A DNA stretch of 64,000 bases from Hyposmocoma kahamanoa. Lineage: Eukaryota > Arthropoda > Insecta > Lepidoptera > Cosmopterigidae. The stretch's first letter is position 1. Each line of letters starts with the position of its first letter. This document shows, one piece after another, positions 41,052 through 52,253 of this stretch. The position numbers and the translations under genes were made by a program. The stretch covers positions 3,121,025-3,185,024 of the forward strand of contig NW_020653409.1 of the NCBI RefSeq assembly GCF_003589595.1, written 5' to 3'. The notes below the pieces were generated by a model. That model had not been told where the DNA came from and made no database searches. It saw only the letters and a list, made by a program, of their open reading frames with translations.

Positions 41052-41190
41052 AGTTGACAAGTCCCATATGCCTGTAATTTCACCACTTACCCTTCAAGTC
41101 GGAACGCAGTAATGCTCACATTAGGTAAGGTGGCAGTACCTTCCTAGATGAATTCTTTCACAATAATCTCTACTGCTTCTAAAAACTTAT
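41052..41190 (-). repeat. R-family copy, right part, split by the LINE
   Basis: AGTTGACAAGTCCCATATGC, then CTGTAATTTCACCACTTACC, then TAGGTAAGGTGGCAGTACC and CACAATAATCTCTACTGCTT: the reverse of the R 5' half. Confidence 0.85.
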
Positions 41191-41497
41191 TTGACAGTAA
41201 TTGCTTCGGACGGAGAACCCCTGTAAAGGATCCGAACCGTTAGTTCGTTATTCTCTTTAGTTATTTTGGATTGAATGATTAAAAAAACAATGTAATAAAA
41301 ACATTTTTTTTTTAATTTTTTTATGTTTGTTATTATTTTATTTTATTGGATGTACCAAAGTCTTCGAACAGTGCGTATTGCCAACGATGACCTACGGCTC
41401 TGATCACTTAATATGGGCCTCATAAAAAGCTCGACTTAGGTAACTATGTGCCAAGCTATACCTAAAGCTTTCAATAATGAAATCCGTTAACGGAAAG

Positions 41498-42000
41498 TGC
41501 ATGAAATTCAATAAACCGGATTCATACCCTGATTTACCACCCTTAGAGGTGCAATATTTTCTACAAATTTGAATGGGACCACTACTGAGGTATCTTTCCA
41601 ACAAAAAATGTTCACAAATATCGGAGTAAGCGCGTAACATACACACAAAATAATCTCAGTATACAGAGTACTAAAAAAACCGACCTCAAAAGTTCGTTGC
41701 AGTGATAGACGTTTTCGTGAAATTACATCTCTTTGCCAAGTTTTGTTAAAATCGGTTGGCGGAAAGTGCGCGAAACTCGATTCATCTCCTAGTTTGCCAC
41801 CTTTAGAAGTGGAACATTTTCTTCAAGTGTAAGTGGGACCTCTTCTGAGGTACCCTCTTTCCAACAAAAGAAAACATCCACATCGGTTCACAAATGGCGG
41901 AGTTATCGTGTAACATACATACAAAAAACCTCTAAGGGTGATAAACTAGGGGATGAATGACTTTTGAGGCCGGTTTTTTTTAGTACTCTGTACTGGGGTG
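41498..42000 (-). repeat. Two K-family copies in tandem
   Basis: First copy 41498-41655 (CGTTAACGGAAAGTGCATGA; CACCCTTAGAGGTGCAATAT; GTTCACAAATATCGGAG). Then AGAGTACTAAAAAAACCGAC starts a second copy (41670-41935) with CCTAGTTTGCCACCTTTAGA and GGCGGAGTTATCGTGTAACA. The end GGCCGGTTTTTTTTAGTACT is inverted with respect to the AGTACTAAAAAAACC start. Confidence 0.75.
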
Positions 42001-42615
42001 AGGTTATTCACGGCTATTTAATAAACATATCCCAAGACAATTTAAAAATTCCATCCACTTAGAATCTAAGCAAACATGCTTTCACCTCATTTCCTTGCTT
42101 CATATTTATTGCAAACCAATGATAATATAACTTAACAACTTTGTAAAACAACCGCCTTGTTACTTACGATTCTATAAATCGACAATTATAATTTACTGAC
42201 ATGTAGTTTAATGGAAAACTGCAATTCGTCATAACTATTCAATTAACTTAACCATAACTGTTCTCCTTCCTAATTTTAAAGTAATATTACTCTCTAATTT
42301 ATCCGTATAAAGTAAAGTTATATGAATAGTATTTATGAAGATTGTTTTCTTGGATATTAAATCAATAAACATAAATTTAACGCTATATTTTAACAAAGAG
42401 TGGCTGTAATTGAAAAGTCTACAGGTTATTATACAATGCAATGAACTAAGACAGACTGGGTGGTTCCGTGTGCAATTAATGTAGAACATGTTGTTTCCGT
42501 AATACATTGTGATAGTCTAACAGTATTGATTAATTTAAAATACAGGATATGCTATCTCAAATTAATATGAAACCTAATCTCCGTCGTCCTAAAACGTTTG
42601 TATTAAATGTTTATC
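42001..42615. other. Unassigned AT-rich stretch
   Basis: No repeat family or gene supported. The minus frame at 42235-42507 has no motif. Confidence 0.4.
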
Positions 42616-42621
42616 GAAATG

Positions 42622-42742
42622 CTTATGTCTTAGGGTGAAGGACGATTTAAGGCGCTGAGTGGCACTGCATTTGTTATGAACAGGCGTGTCGCTTACTACC
42701 AGGCGCATGACTTGTTCGCCCCGTCACTTGGTAGGTATCATA
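42622..42742 (+). repeat. R-family 3' fragment joined to module M
   Basis: GCGCTGAGTGGCACTGCATT, then GAACAGGCGTGTCGCTTACT, then CCCGTCACTTGGTA, which is followed directly by module M. Confidence 0.8.
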
Positions 42743-43236
42743 ATACAGTCAATTTCGGTTTCGCAGGGTATTTCATTCTACGTTAGCGAGCAATCGAACT
42801 GTAGGTAAATAAGCATCCAATTATCCAACCACTACTTATTAAAGTTACTTACGTGCATAAATAAATACTAAGAGATTTGTCCAACGGCAAATGTAACTTG
42901 GTAATAAAATAAAGTGTTTCTACATTGACAACTGATTGACAATGTGACACATGAATTTAAGGCTTGCGTTGTTCTTTTGTGTTCACTTTTAACTATCAAC
43001 TTGTAATAAAGGAATGTACATGACTTGTTAATAATTAATTAGGTTCCACAATGCTTGTATTGAGAATGTGTTTGAATTTTATTAACTGTCTGTCAATGAT
43101 AAAATACTTTTTTAAATATTTTTCATTTCGAAAGGGCACCCTTGTTAGGTAATAGCGGGGCGACGACACTGTCAGTATTGTAAAGAACCTTTTTTTTGTT
43201 TTTGTTTGCGTCGTCGTTTATTATCGCTATTACGAC
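42743..43236 (+). repeat. Module M, copy 2
   Basis: Inverted copy of 22581-23096 with scattered changes (e.g. CATTCTACGTTAGCGAGCAA, GACAACTGATTGACAATGTG, CATTTCGAAAGGGCACC). On its far side CGTCCCGTCACTTAGTATTA (43243-43262) repeats the R 3' end, so the module looks inserted with a duplication of about 14 bp, CCCGTCACTTRGTA. Confidence 0.75.
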
Positions 43237-43339
43237 GAACAATCGTCCCGTCACTTAGTATTATAAAAAAAATGTCATAAAAAAATAAAATACTTAAGAA
43301 CATAAAGAAAATTAAATCAGAGACACCTAATTAAACTTT

Positions 43340-43580
43340 ATCAAGGCTACCGATTTCAATAAAACTTGGCGAATAGAAATAATTCCACGAATTTTTGAAG
43401 TCGGTTTTTTCAGTACTCTTACTTTTTTTTAAGTACACGTACAACATTTTTTGTTGGAAAGATACCTCCCAGTAGTGATCCCTTTCAAATTTGAAGAAAA
43501 TATTCGGTTGATTATTTTTTGTTGTTGTTTTATCGTGATTTCAATAAAGCTTGGCACATAGATAAGGTGACCATCGTTTC
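43340..43580. repeat. K-family fragments, rearranged
   Basis: CCGATTTCAATAAAACTTGG, then TTTTTGAAGTCGGTTTTTTC, then GTTGGAAAGATACCTCCCAG, CAAATTTGAAGAAAATATTC, and again ATTTCAATAAAGCTTGGCAC. The blocks are out of the usual order. Confidence 0.55.
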
Positions 43581-43929
43581 TTTTTCCCTCAGAGCGGGAC
43601 GCCTGTAAATTTATTATTGTTTTAAAAATAAAAGACATGTTTATGATAGTTACGAAATGTTTCATGTTTAAAAATTGTTAAAAAAGACCTAATCTTGTGT
43701 GGTCTGGCTTTATAATTTTTAGGGATGAGCAAATTTTGTTTAATACGTGAGGTTTATAGATTTTAAATCAATTCTACGGCAGCCGCCGCCAACTGCGCAT
43801 CGCCGCCAAAAACCAGCCATTATATTAAATTTATTTGCACGTGTGTCCTGTTTTGTCAAAGCGGGACATTTTTAAGTCTTTTGGGGATAGCGGGACATGA
43901 AACTTAAAAGCGGGACGGGCGTATATATT

Positions 43930-44215
43930 TAGTACAGAGTACTAAAATAACCGACCTGAGAAGTTCGTGGAACTACATCTATGTGTTTGTCAAATTTTAT
44001 TAAAATTGGTTACCGGAAAGTGCGCATCCCCTAGTTTGCCATCCTTAGAGGTGGAATATTTTCTTCAAATTGAAATAGGACCAATACAGAAGTGTCCTCT
44101 TTTTTACAAAAAAGTAATCATCAAAATCGGTTCACAAAATTATCGCGTAACATATACATAAAAAATACAGTCAAGTTAAGAACCTCCTCCCTTTTTTGAA
44201 GTCGATTAAAAACTA
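43930..44215 (-). repeat. K-family copy
   Basis: AGAGTACTAAAATAACCGAC, then AATTGGTTACCGGAAAGTGC, then GGTGGAATATTTTCTTCAAA, then GAACCTCCTCCCTTTTTTGA and AGTCGATTAAAA. Confidence 0.75.
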
Positions 44216-45084
44216 AAATATAGCGTAACTAAAACAAAAATATATAAAATAAAAAAACACAATATATTCGAATAATAATAAATCGAAAAGAACGATGTCA
44301 AATATACATGACAAATAATCTATCAATCTTCCATAGAATTAACAAAAAACTTCTCAGAACTTTTAACTTGCATATTCGGGTCTTCTCCAAATACCTATTA
44401 TTAACAGTCAAACAAAAAACAAATAACAAAGAGTATAATGACTCAATCATTTACTGAACAGAAGTCACAATACGTGTGGTTATATTTATTAAGAGCCCAG
44501 ACTTAAACCACAAAATTCTTAAATAAGTGTTTCGGTTTCTTCGAACCATCAAGACTTGTAGACTACTTTGAAACCTCAAACGTTATGTTTAACGCCACAC
44601 CAAGGTCTACGATAATGATATCCTTAGGCAACCCCATAATTGTTATACTTACCATTAAAGTAGGTGGATCGAAATCAATATGGAAAGCGTAATTTAGTGA
44701 AATCTCCCACTTGGTATCATTATATCTATGGATAATTTAGACGACTACCGGTAAACAACATTATTTTCCACTTAACTTATCGCTTATAGCGATTTGGTGG
44801 CGAATAGAGGAACATAAAAGGTAATGCGGTAAATTATAGAAACCGTGAAAATTAAGGGCATGATAGTTGCTTGCGCGTATTTTATGAAACAGACTTTTAT
44901 TGCAGCGCACTTGGTTCTACTACTTTTGAATTTTAGCTATGAAATGCTTTCACACAGCTATTAAAGTCTTCTAACTATTTTTTTCTCTCCAGTGGCCGTA
45001 ATCATAAATTTTCTTTCATAAGAATAAAAAATAATAAATAAAACATTGCACGAGCTATGTACCCCGTGGAATGTTTTTATTTTT
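44216..45084. other. Unassigned AT-rich stretch
   Basis: No gene or repeat family recognised. Confidence 0.4.
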
Positions 45085-45190
45085 ACAAAAAAGGACATAT
45101 TTTCATCATTTGACTTCCGTCTCACTTAATGGGAAATGACGATAACGTCAACGATGGAACAATGCACATTTAAATAATGCCTATTCATAT
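45085..45190 (-). pseudogene. LINE 3' end scrap
   Basis: ATTTGACTTCCGTCTCACTT, then GACGATAACGTCAACGATGG, then TTAAATAATGCCTATTCATA parallel the LINE 3' ends at 23290 and 55250. It is cut by a SINE-B. Confidence 0.4.
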
Positions 45191-45335
45191 ATAACAAACC
45201 TAACTTTTCTATATTGTCTCGGGTGTTTGTGGTACCGACGTTGTTTCCGATTTCCATAATAACCAAAGCACTTGGCTTTGGTTATTTACTTTGAGTTCAG
45301 AGCAACGTATATGATGTTGTCTAATATTTAAAAAA
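45191..45335 (+). repeat. SINE-B, 5'-truncated
   Basis: AACTTTTCTATATTGTCTCG, then GGTGTTTGTGGTACCGACGT, then GTTTCCGATTTCCATAATA, then TTATTTACTTTGAGTTCAGA. Confidence 0.75.
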
Positions 45336-46534
45336 ATGTTTTAATTGTGTTTCGGAATATGATATAAAAGAGCCATATAAGCAAGGGCAATAAAACCCAA
45401 AAGTTATGCTGAAAAGAGTAAATAATGTATAAATGCAAAATCAAATGATAAATGTACTAACTCTCAACACGGTGTCAGACTCTGGGAGGCTACTGATTAT
45501 TTTTTTCTACTGCTAGTTAACTTTGAGAAATGACTCAGAGTGTGGAACTTAACGAGGTAGATACGCAATTAGATCCTAGTTAGTGGACTGTATTTTGTTC
45601 ATAGGAAGGCCTCAGGCACGGAGCAACATAAAAGGTTGAAAACGCCCTAAAGGTAACATCAACTGAGGAAAAATAGCACAAAAACTTGCCATTACTTCTG
45701 TTTTATAATTTGTGACTTGTAAGTTTGTGAGTGTGAAGTTCAGTAATTGGGAGTTATTTCTTAGTTTGTGAGTAATATTTGTACTTCATAATCGTCTACT
45801 TGCTTTTCTTATTTGCACCTGTCAGAAGCCAAGTCTTAAAACGATGATTGGTCCTTTCATAAGAGAAGCATGCTGCTTGCGCGGTGTTGCATACATGATT
45901 TCTTAAATGTCTTGGCATATACTGGCTGCTTTTTAAAGTATCTTTTATTTTTTTCTGCATATTTGCACTTTGGTGATATGATTATATGGATGCGATCGCT
46001 AACCTGTGGTACTGGCAGAATAACACTTGAATCTGTGAATAGCATGTATACTGAGCGAGACTATATTAGTTAGATTTTTGTTTTGATCCATTTTGTAAAT
46101 TAGAAATTTGTACAAATTACTGTTTTCTACGGTTTTAAGTATCTGTCTTTTAACTTATCAAAATACATACAAAACTTTCTAGAAACCAAATGGAGGCCTG
46201 CTGTAATTTCTACAATCTTTAATAATTCTCTATTTTTGTAGTTTTGCTTGATTGTGTTCTCTGTCAATTATTTTTGAGAAATTGTGTCTTTATAAATCTG
46301 TGATTGTCTTTGTTAAAACACTTTATGTAGTTTGTTTAATGTACCTATTTGAATACTCATCTTTCATGGATAGCTATCTGAGATTTGTTCTAAAATATAA
46401 GAAATAAAAAATACTAAATAAAAGTTAATGAAAAAATAAATTAATAAATGCATGAATGGCTGGCTAAATGAATGAATGAACGTACCCTTGGTAAATATAC
46501 AATAAAGCCGTAAAAGTAATACGAATTACATGTA
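45336..46534. other. Unassigned AT-rich stretch
   Basis: Antisense frames at 45857-46073 show no motif. Nothing supported. Confidence 0.4.
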
Positions 46535-46575
46535 AAAACTGAGTGTTCGATCTTCGTATTAATAATTACAACAAA
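46535..46575 (+). repeat. SINE-D 3' end
   Basis: AGTGTTCGATCTTCGTATTA followed by ATAATTACAAC, as at the 3' end of 61977-62085 read in reverse. Confidence 0.5.
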
Positions 46576-46689
46576 CTTGTGGAGTAATTTTACATAAAAG
46601 TAATTGAATATCAATTCAATAAAAATTTAAATACATGGAACTTATTATGCATAATATGTGAAATTTTATAACTCTCCTATTTACGCATA

Positions 46690-46985
46690 CACCTAAAAGT
46701 AGCTTAATAGGTCAAAACCTACCGCCTCTCAAGCAGAGGCCTTGGGTTCGAATCCGAACTCCTCTCTGACCTCTAAGTTTCTCGTAACTGATGTGCGAGA
46801 TTTAATTTAAAATTTACCATGAGCTTTTCGGTGATGAAACCCGCACGTAGAAGAACCTTGAAGAGGGTTGTCAACACTCGAAAAACGTATATAAAGTCCC
46901 CAACTAGCTTTAGGCCAGCGTCGCGAACTATGGCCTAAGCCCTCGACTGAGAGGAATGGGAAATGTAAATGGATTTATCATAATT
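46690..46985 (+). repeat. SINE-C copy
   Basis: AAGTAGCTTAATAGGTCAAA (A box region), TTGGGTTCGAATCCGAACTC (B box), GAGCTTTTCGGTGATGAAAC, TTTAGGCCAGCGTCGCGAAC and CCCTCGACTGAGAGGAATGG. The tail is lost. Confidence 0.8.
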
Positions 46986-47084
46986 TGCGAATACAAACGT
47001 TATCGACTATTTATATTCATAGAATAATCTTCAATCTTCTTCCTGACTAGTTGTAATATTGCGGATGTGCCCTTATTACAAAAG

Positions 47085-47475
47085 GAAAAGGTTTACTTTA
47101 GCTACTTTCACAGTTTAATGACATACGTCATTTTCTTTAGGATAATGACGCCGACATTAATAGAATCTTTGTCCTGCAAAAACGTGGGGTTAGGGCAATT
47201 TACAATCTAAGCCCCAGAGTGTCTTTGAGAGCTAAGTTTAAAGAGATAGATTAACATTCTTACACTAACGTCACAGTACATTTATGACACTGTTATTTAT
47301 TACAATTATTATTATAAGGATCGAACACTCCTCCAACGACTCATTTTAGGTCCTAAACTGATTCGTAATAAGAGTTCTTGACAGTCGTCTTTACAAAGTC
47401 TCAAATTCATTTAAGTGTCAATCTATACGCTTCTACAATAAGCTTCCGATTGATGTTCAAAATTTGACATTTACG
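47085..47475 (+). pseudogene. LINE polyprotein C-terminal fragment
   Basis: The plus frame reads VYFSYFHSLMTYVIFF, then INRIFVLQKRGVRAIYNLSP, then VSLRAKFKEID and, after breaks, FYNKLP. These match RLVYFSYFHSLLAYGILLWG, VFVLQKRAIRGIYNL and FYNKIP of the LINE at 39154-41046. It is the same lineage, an older copy. Confidence 0.75.
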
Positions 47476-47479
47476 AGAT

Positions 47480-47728
47480 AGATTTCTGCCGCCAAGCAGT
47501 AATGTAAACATTACTGCATTCCGATTTAAAAGGGTATGGGTGCTGGTAAAATTACAGGCACGTGGGACTTGTCAATTTATGTCTCATGGTGAACGGCGCA
47601 GTGGCAGCGCCCATAACATCTTTACGATTTAAAGCTCTGAATGGCACTGCAACTGTTATGGATAGGCGTATTGCTTACCGCCAGGCGCACGACTTGTTCG
47701 TTCCGTCACTTGGTTTATTATATAAGGA
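47480..47728 (+). repeat. R-family copy
   Basis: ATTTCTGCCGCCAAGCAGTA to CCGTCACTTGGTTTATTATA. Complete except for the first 50 or so bases. Confidence 0.8.
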
Positions 47729-48056
47729 AACCAGAGGATGTATAAAGCCTTTGTAAGTAGAATCTTCTTGTAGTCCAAGTGGCTAAAGACATTTCCAAGG
47801 TAATAAGTGACTTCTGTCCTATTAGACATGGCTGGCGGGGGTGATTTCAGCCTCGTGCCGCCGTCGCTCGTACGCCCTTGTGGACCGTTTTATTTCTAAG
47901 TGCCCGGTAATTTTGATAAATTTATTATTGCTGATAATAAATATTAATCTATAATGGCGGGGGTCCACTTTTGACGTGAGTTAACGGTCATAGTATATCT
48001 TTTCTGTTAACGGTTATCAAAGATTCTGTGTCGTAAAGCAAGGTAAGTTTCATTTT

Positions 48057-48295
48057 GACAACCTCTGTGGTCGAGTGACTTGTATACCGATTTCCATGGT
48101 GTCGTTATCTCTGAGGTCCCGGGTTCGATCCCCGGCCGGGTCAATTTAGAAACTAACTTTTCTATATTGTCTCGGGTCTGGGTGTTTGTGGTATTGTCGT
48201 TGTTTCCGATTTCCATAACACGAGTGCTTTAGTTGCTTACTTTGGGATCGAGAGCATCTTATGTGATATGGTCTTATATTTATTTATTTATAAAA
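48057..48295 (+). repeat. SINE-B, full-length type copy
   Basis: The tRNA-like head GACAACCTCTGTGGTCGAGT contains the A-box-like TGGTCGAGTGA (48068-48078) and B box GGTTCGATCCC (48122-48132). The body has ACTTTTCTATATTGTCTCGG and GTTTCCGATTTCCATAACAC and ends TATTTATTTATTTA. The head differs from SINE-A, so it has a different tRNA ancestor or a divergent lineage. Confidence 0.88.
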
Positions 48296-48299
48296 TAGT

Positions 48300-49390
48300 A
48301 TATTATAATTTTTGTCGACCAATTATATTTTTCTTATTATATAAAGTCTTCTAACTTCCTTTTTTCAAATATTGCGTTGTTGGGTTAGATTTGGTTAGAA
48401 AAGAAAAAACAAAAGAATACCAAAGCACTTTATTTTACCACCATTTTTTTCCTAAAGTAAGCGGTTATTTTTATTCTCGCAAATACACTGAGCAGTTGGC
48501 TATATAAGTTTTTCTTTTGCCCGTTTACATAGCTCATTGTTGATGTAGTGTTGAAGGGAAGAAGTTCAAAAATGACAAACTTTTTGTGTTCGTTTTTTGA
48601 AAGCAAACATTTCCGAGTACATTTAAGATTTTTTTTATTTATTGGTAGTTTATCAAAGATTTGCACCAGAACGTATGTACAAATGACGCCCACGCTTGTT
48701 TGATATGGTAATAAACAACTTTTTTACCATCACCATCGCCTGTCAATGTTATTGTCGCAATATTATTCCGAACAATGAAAACTATAATGAATATGTATTA
48801 ACTTATTAAAATTATTTATTGATTAATGTCGTCGATCGAGTTGCGAAACCAACAACGCAGAATCATTGTAACGGACAAATTGTAAATTAATGATAATAGA
48901 CAGCATAAAATTGAGCGTGGATAGCAACGTTGGAAAAGGCCAGCCAGTTTGAGATTAATTTAAACAGAACAAATTAAAAAGTATCCAGAACTAACGAGCT
49001 TTTTTCGAAGTACATACAGGGTTATTTGTAAAATGCTAATAACCTCGTAGGTCTATTTTAGATACTTTTCATCACACTTGCACGTAAATAATATGATTTC
49101 AAGCAGGTTCACTTGACTATAATGCCCCAAATAAAACCGTCGGGCCTTTTTTCTTCTCATTACAACCATGGTCGGCAATGAGTTTTTTATTTGTAGCACG
49201 ACACTTACGTAGCTCAGGTACAAGTTCAAGCAAGGAGGTTCCTTAGGTTCAAAATTAAAACATTCGCTAAAATGTTATCTAAACAGAAATTTCATTGCAA
49301 TTCAGCAGCATACTACTTAAGTACTATTACAAATAATTTGTCGCAAACAATAAGACTCCCCGAAAAAAACATTTCTTTTACTGATTAACT
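48300..49390. other. Unassigned stretch
   Basis: The minus frame at 48430-48693 (87 codons) has no motif I recognise. A short block, CTTCTCATTACAACCATGGT followed by CGGCAATGAG (49150-49185), recurs as CTTCTCATTACAGCCACAGT at 52570, so a small unnamed repeat is present. Confidence 0.35.
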
Positions 49391-49410
49391 ATAAATTACA
49401 ATAAATAAGG

Positions 49411-49559
49411 AAATGAAACTATTTTTCCGGATTGAAATCGCGTTTTTTTTTTTTCAAACAAACCGACGTTTCGGGCCCTTTATAGGTCCCATGGTCACAG
49501 TTGATGGTGTAGTTTCATTTCCTAAGTGTAACAATCGCAAAAACCTAAGAACTCGATAG
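49411..49559. mobile_element. Short Penelope-like insertion, 15-bp duplication
   Basis: Flanked by identical TTACAATAAATAAGG (49396-49410 and 49560-49574). It holds an inverted terminal repeat with CCGACGTTTCGGGCCC and CCCATGGTCACAG, then at about 49510 switches to the sense end TAGTTTCATTTCCTAAGTG to CCTAAGAACTCGAT. No coding part. Confidence 0.78.
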
Positions 49560-49910
49560 TTACAATAAATAAGGTAAGTTTTTTCTGCCTTATTTATTTA
49601 CTTGCAACTGTGATGGAAAACATTGTATATTTCACGGGCGGTACAGGAATTACGAACTTCGACTCCGAAAGACTTCTAATAGTCTGGTTCGTAATTTCTT
49701 ATTTACCGCCCTTAATACACAATGTGACAATCATAAATTAAAAACTTTTTGTTCCATAATTTTTTACAGCACATTTCGACACTTCCCACGTAAGTTGTCT
49801 GAAGCCAAACAACAGCACTTTTTACTGTTTAACTTGAATATGTATATTCTTTTTATGTACGTTATATGTTCCATTTTTAAACAAAACCGTGTTTTCTTTG
49901 TTTTCATATT

Positions 49911-50519
49911 TATAATAATAATAATAACGCTCGCAATCAACATAGGGAAACCTCGCACTAGGGAAACCCTGAGTCGTGGGTGCCATGGACACACACATAG
50001 ACAACCACAAATTACACCCAAACTCACGAGAGAAGTCAAAGTCAAAGTCAAAGTCAAAGATTATTTATTCCATAGCTAAATAAATTTACACTTGAAAACG
50101 TCACATTTAAGCTACTGCTCGTTCACTACGCTGACCTCCCTGAGAAGAACGAGCAAGAAACTCTAGGGATTGCTCTTTTCAAATAAACTTAAATGCTATG
50201 GAATACACTTTGAATCAAATTTGTGTGGATTCTGGAGCCATGTCGTCTTTCCATACATCTTTATCTAACACGTAGTCTTCAATTTTGTAATATGATTTTT
50301 CGATCAAAATATTTTTAATGTAGTTTTTAAACTTAGGAAATGATAAACTTAATATATGCTCCGGAATCTTATTGTAAAAACGTATACAGTTCCCCATAAA
50401 AGAGTTGTTTACGAAAGAAAGAAATAAATGTAGGCCATACAAATATTTCTCCCGGCCCGGGAATCGAACCTGAGACCTCTGCGTGGCAGCATGGTAACCG
50501 TTCGGCCACGGAGGCAGAT
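49911..50519 (-). repeat. SINE-A copy split by a LINE piece
   Basis: The 3' half lies at 49911-50034: (TAA)n, CCTCGCACTAGGGAAACCCT, CATGGACACACACATAGACA, AACTCACGAGAGAA. The head lies at 50413-50519: ATAAATGTAGGCCATACAAA, CGGGAATCGAACCTGAGACC, GGTAACCGTTCGGCCACGGA. Only the LINE separates them. Confidence 0.85.
50035..50412 (-). pseudogene. LINE C-terminus inserted in SINE-A
   Basis: Minus frame: VNNSFMGNCIRFYNKIP, then FPKFKNYIKNILIEKSYYKI, then DYVLDKDVWKDD, followed by a 3' UTR and AATAAATAATC with (TTTGAC)4 as tail. It is the same lineage as 39154-41046 but with a different hexamer tail. Flanks GAGAGAA and GAAAGAA are a likely 7-bp target duplication with one change. Strongly 5'-truncated. 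Confidence 0.8.
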
Positions 50520-50624
50520 TTATTTAAAAGCAACAAATGGCATTTTGTTGCTTACAACGATGTGCTAACACCGAACTATGTAAATATAAAAAAAAATATT
50601 GTAAAACCATAAATAAACTTCAAA

Positions 50625-50735
50625 TTTTTTAATTATTAATACAATGATCGAACGCTAAGGAAAAATTCCTTCGATCCGGCTGGATTCGAACCAACGTCTT
50701 TCAGCAAACCGTGCCACATACGTCCGAAACAATAA
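50625..50735 (-). repeat. SINE-D copy
   Basis: Plus-strand reading: ATTATTAATACAATGATCGA, then TTCCTTCGATCCGGCTGGAT, then the inverse B box GGATTCGAACC and CAGCAAACCGTGCCACA. Confidence 0.75.
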
Positions 50736-51029
50736 ACGTCATATAAACATAATACTCGATCCATTTAAAAGACAAATGTCAAGTGTGAAGCTTTATTCGT
50801 GTCAGGGATCTTTTAATTTGATTGAGTAATAAATTAATTAATTTGATAGTAAATGTTTCGGACGAATGTCGGACATAGAACGAAAGTACAAGGGTGCCAG
50901 AAACTATGCCAACGAAACCACGGAACGAATTAGCGGACCTTACAAATGTTTCTGTGCTTATTGCAGAACTTTTTTTCTGGTTTTTAATGACTTTTTTGCC
51001 GTAAAAGTTGTTAATGTCTAACACTTTTT

Positions 51030-51268
51030 AGTAGCAGTAGAAATCCTTGTGAAAGAATTCGTTGTGGAAAGTACTGCTTCTGCCGCCACGCCGTAATGTG
51101 AACCCATTTTAAAGGGCAAGATTGCTGGTGAAATTACAGGCACATGGGACTTGTCAATTTATGTCTCAGGGTGACCGGCGCAGTGGCAGGGCCCCAAAGA
51201 TCTTTGCAATTTAAGTTCTGAGTGACATAAGGCGCATGACTTGTCGGCCCGTCCCTTGATATTATTGT
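51030..51268 (+). repeat. R-family copy with internal deletions
   Basis: GTAGCAGTAGAAATCCTTGT, then GCTGGTGAAATTACAGGCAC, then GACCGGCGCAGTGGCAGGGC. The CTGTTATGGACAGG block is missing. Confidence 0.75.
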
Positions 51269-51326
51269 TTTTGCATGTTTCAGCCTTTGCATTAACGTAT
51301 AGGTCAATGATCCTTTATAAGCCTAA

Positions 51327-51498
51327 GGGTCGTATTCCAGAACTCTGCTCAGAAGCTGCTGCAGAAGTCAGGACTTGATTATGATTTAAAGCACTAGCAA
51401 TCACACTCAAGTCCTTGCCATTAGGGGCGTATTTTCAGTGCTTGAAATCATACTCAAGTCCTAACTTGAGCTTTGAGTAGAGTAGTGGAATACGACCC
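51327..51498. mobile_element. MITE with GGGTCGTATTCCA inverted ends
   Basis: The left GGGTCGTATTCCAGAACTCT mirrors the right, which reads GGGTCGTATTCCACTACTCT on the minus strand. The flanking triplets are TAA (51324-51326) and TGA (51499-51501), compatible with a Harbinger-type TWA target with one change. A second inner palindrome, CTCAAGTCCT / AGGACTTGA, is present. Confidence 0.7.
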
Positions 51499-51949
51499 TG
51501 AGATAGTTTATTTTTTTAATAACGTAAACAAATACACAAATATGGACACTCCATGTTTGTTACGTTACAAAGAAATTAACATTAAGCAACGGTTATTGTT
51601 GTAACAAGCCGCACAAGATAAATGCAAAGAAATTATAATAAAACGTACGCTAAATTAAAACAAGAATAAATAAAGATAAATTGAAAAAAATCGCACGTCT
51701 ATTACCAGGTCATTCGTCGTAGGCAGACAGGCCGTATTTATGGGATATTTTTTATTCACTGCGTCGAAAGTATGTGTGTATCACATTCGTCATATACGTA
51801 CAATATAACATGAAGTACGCTGACAGGTGATATTGCCTGCTTTTAAAATTATGTCTCATCTTGGAATATTTTATGTAATAATAAGGTATTTGAACAATAT
51901 GTTCTTTATATTTATTGGTTTTGGCCACAGAGTAATCAACCGACATTAG

Positions 51950-52253
51950 TTTTTTTTAATAATATCAAGTAACGGGACGAACAAGTCGTGTGCCTAGTAG
52001 TAAGCTACAGACTGTCCATGACAGTTGCAGTCGCACTGAGAGCTTTAAATCGCAAAGATCTGAGGGGTATTGCCACTGCGCCTGTCACCCTGAGACACAA
52101 GTTGACAAGTCCCATGTGCCTGTAATTTCACCAGTACCCTTATCTTGCCAATCCGGAACTCAGTAATGCTCACATTACTTCTTGGCGGCAGTAATAAGTA
52201 AGGTGGCAGTACTTCCCTGGACGAACTCTTTTACAAGGAGCGCTACTGCTACT
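51950..52253 (-). repeat. R-family copy, near full length
   Basis: Plus-strand reading: CAAGTAACGGGACGAACAAG to GAACTCTTTTACAAGGAGCG then CTACTGCTACT. Confidence 0.85.

Noticed and set aside
41206..41240. GGAGAACCCCTGTAAAGGAT with CCGAACCGTT as another Penelope terminal repeat
   Set aside because: It resembles the stem II region, but the blocks on both sides of the terminal repeat are missing; the match is too short.
48122..48132. tRNA-like B boxes at SINE heads (also 38456, 56861, 46740, 62045)
   Set aside because: Each is followed by a SINE body and tail and lacks a complete cloverleaf, so they are not tRNA genes.
48430..48693. 87-codon minus frame
   Set aside because: Lysine- and phenylalanine-rich, typical of AT-rich chance frames; no domain visible.
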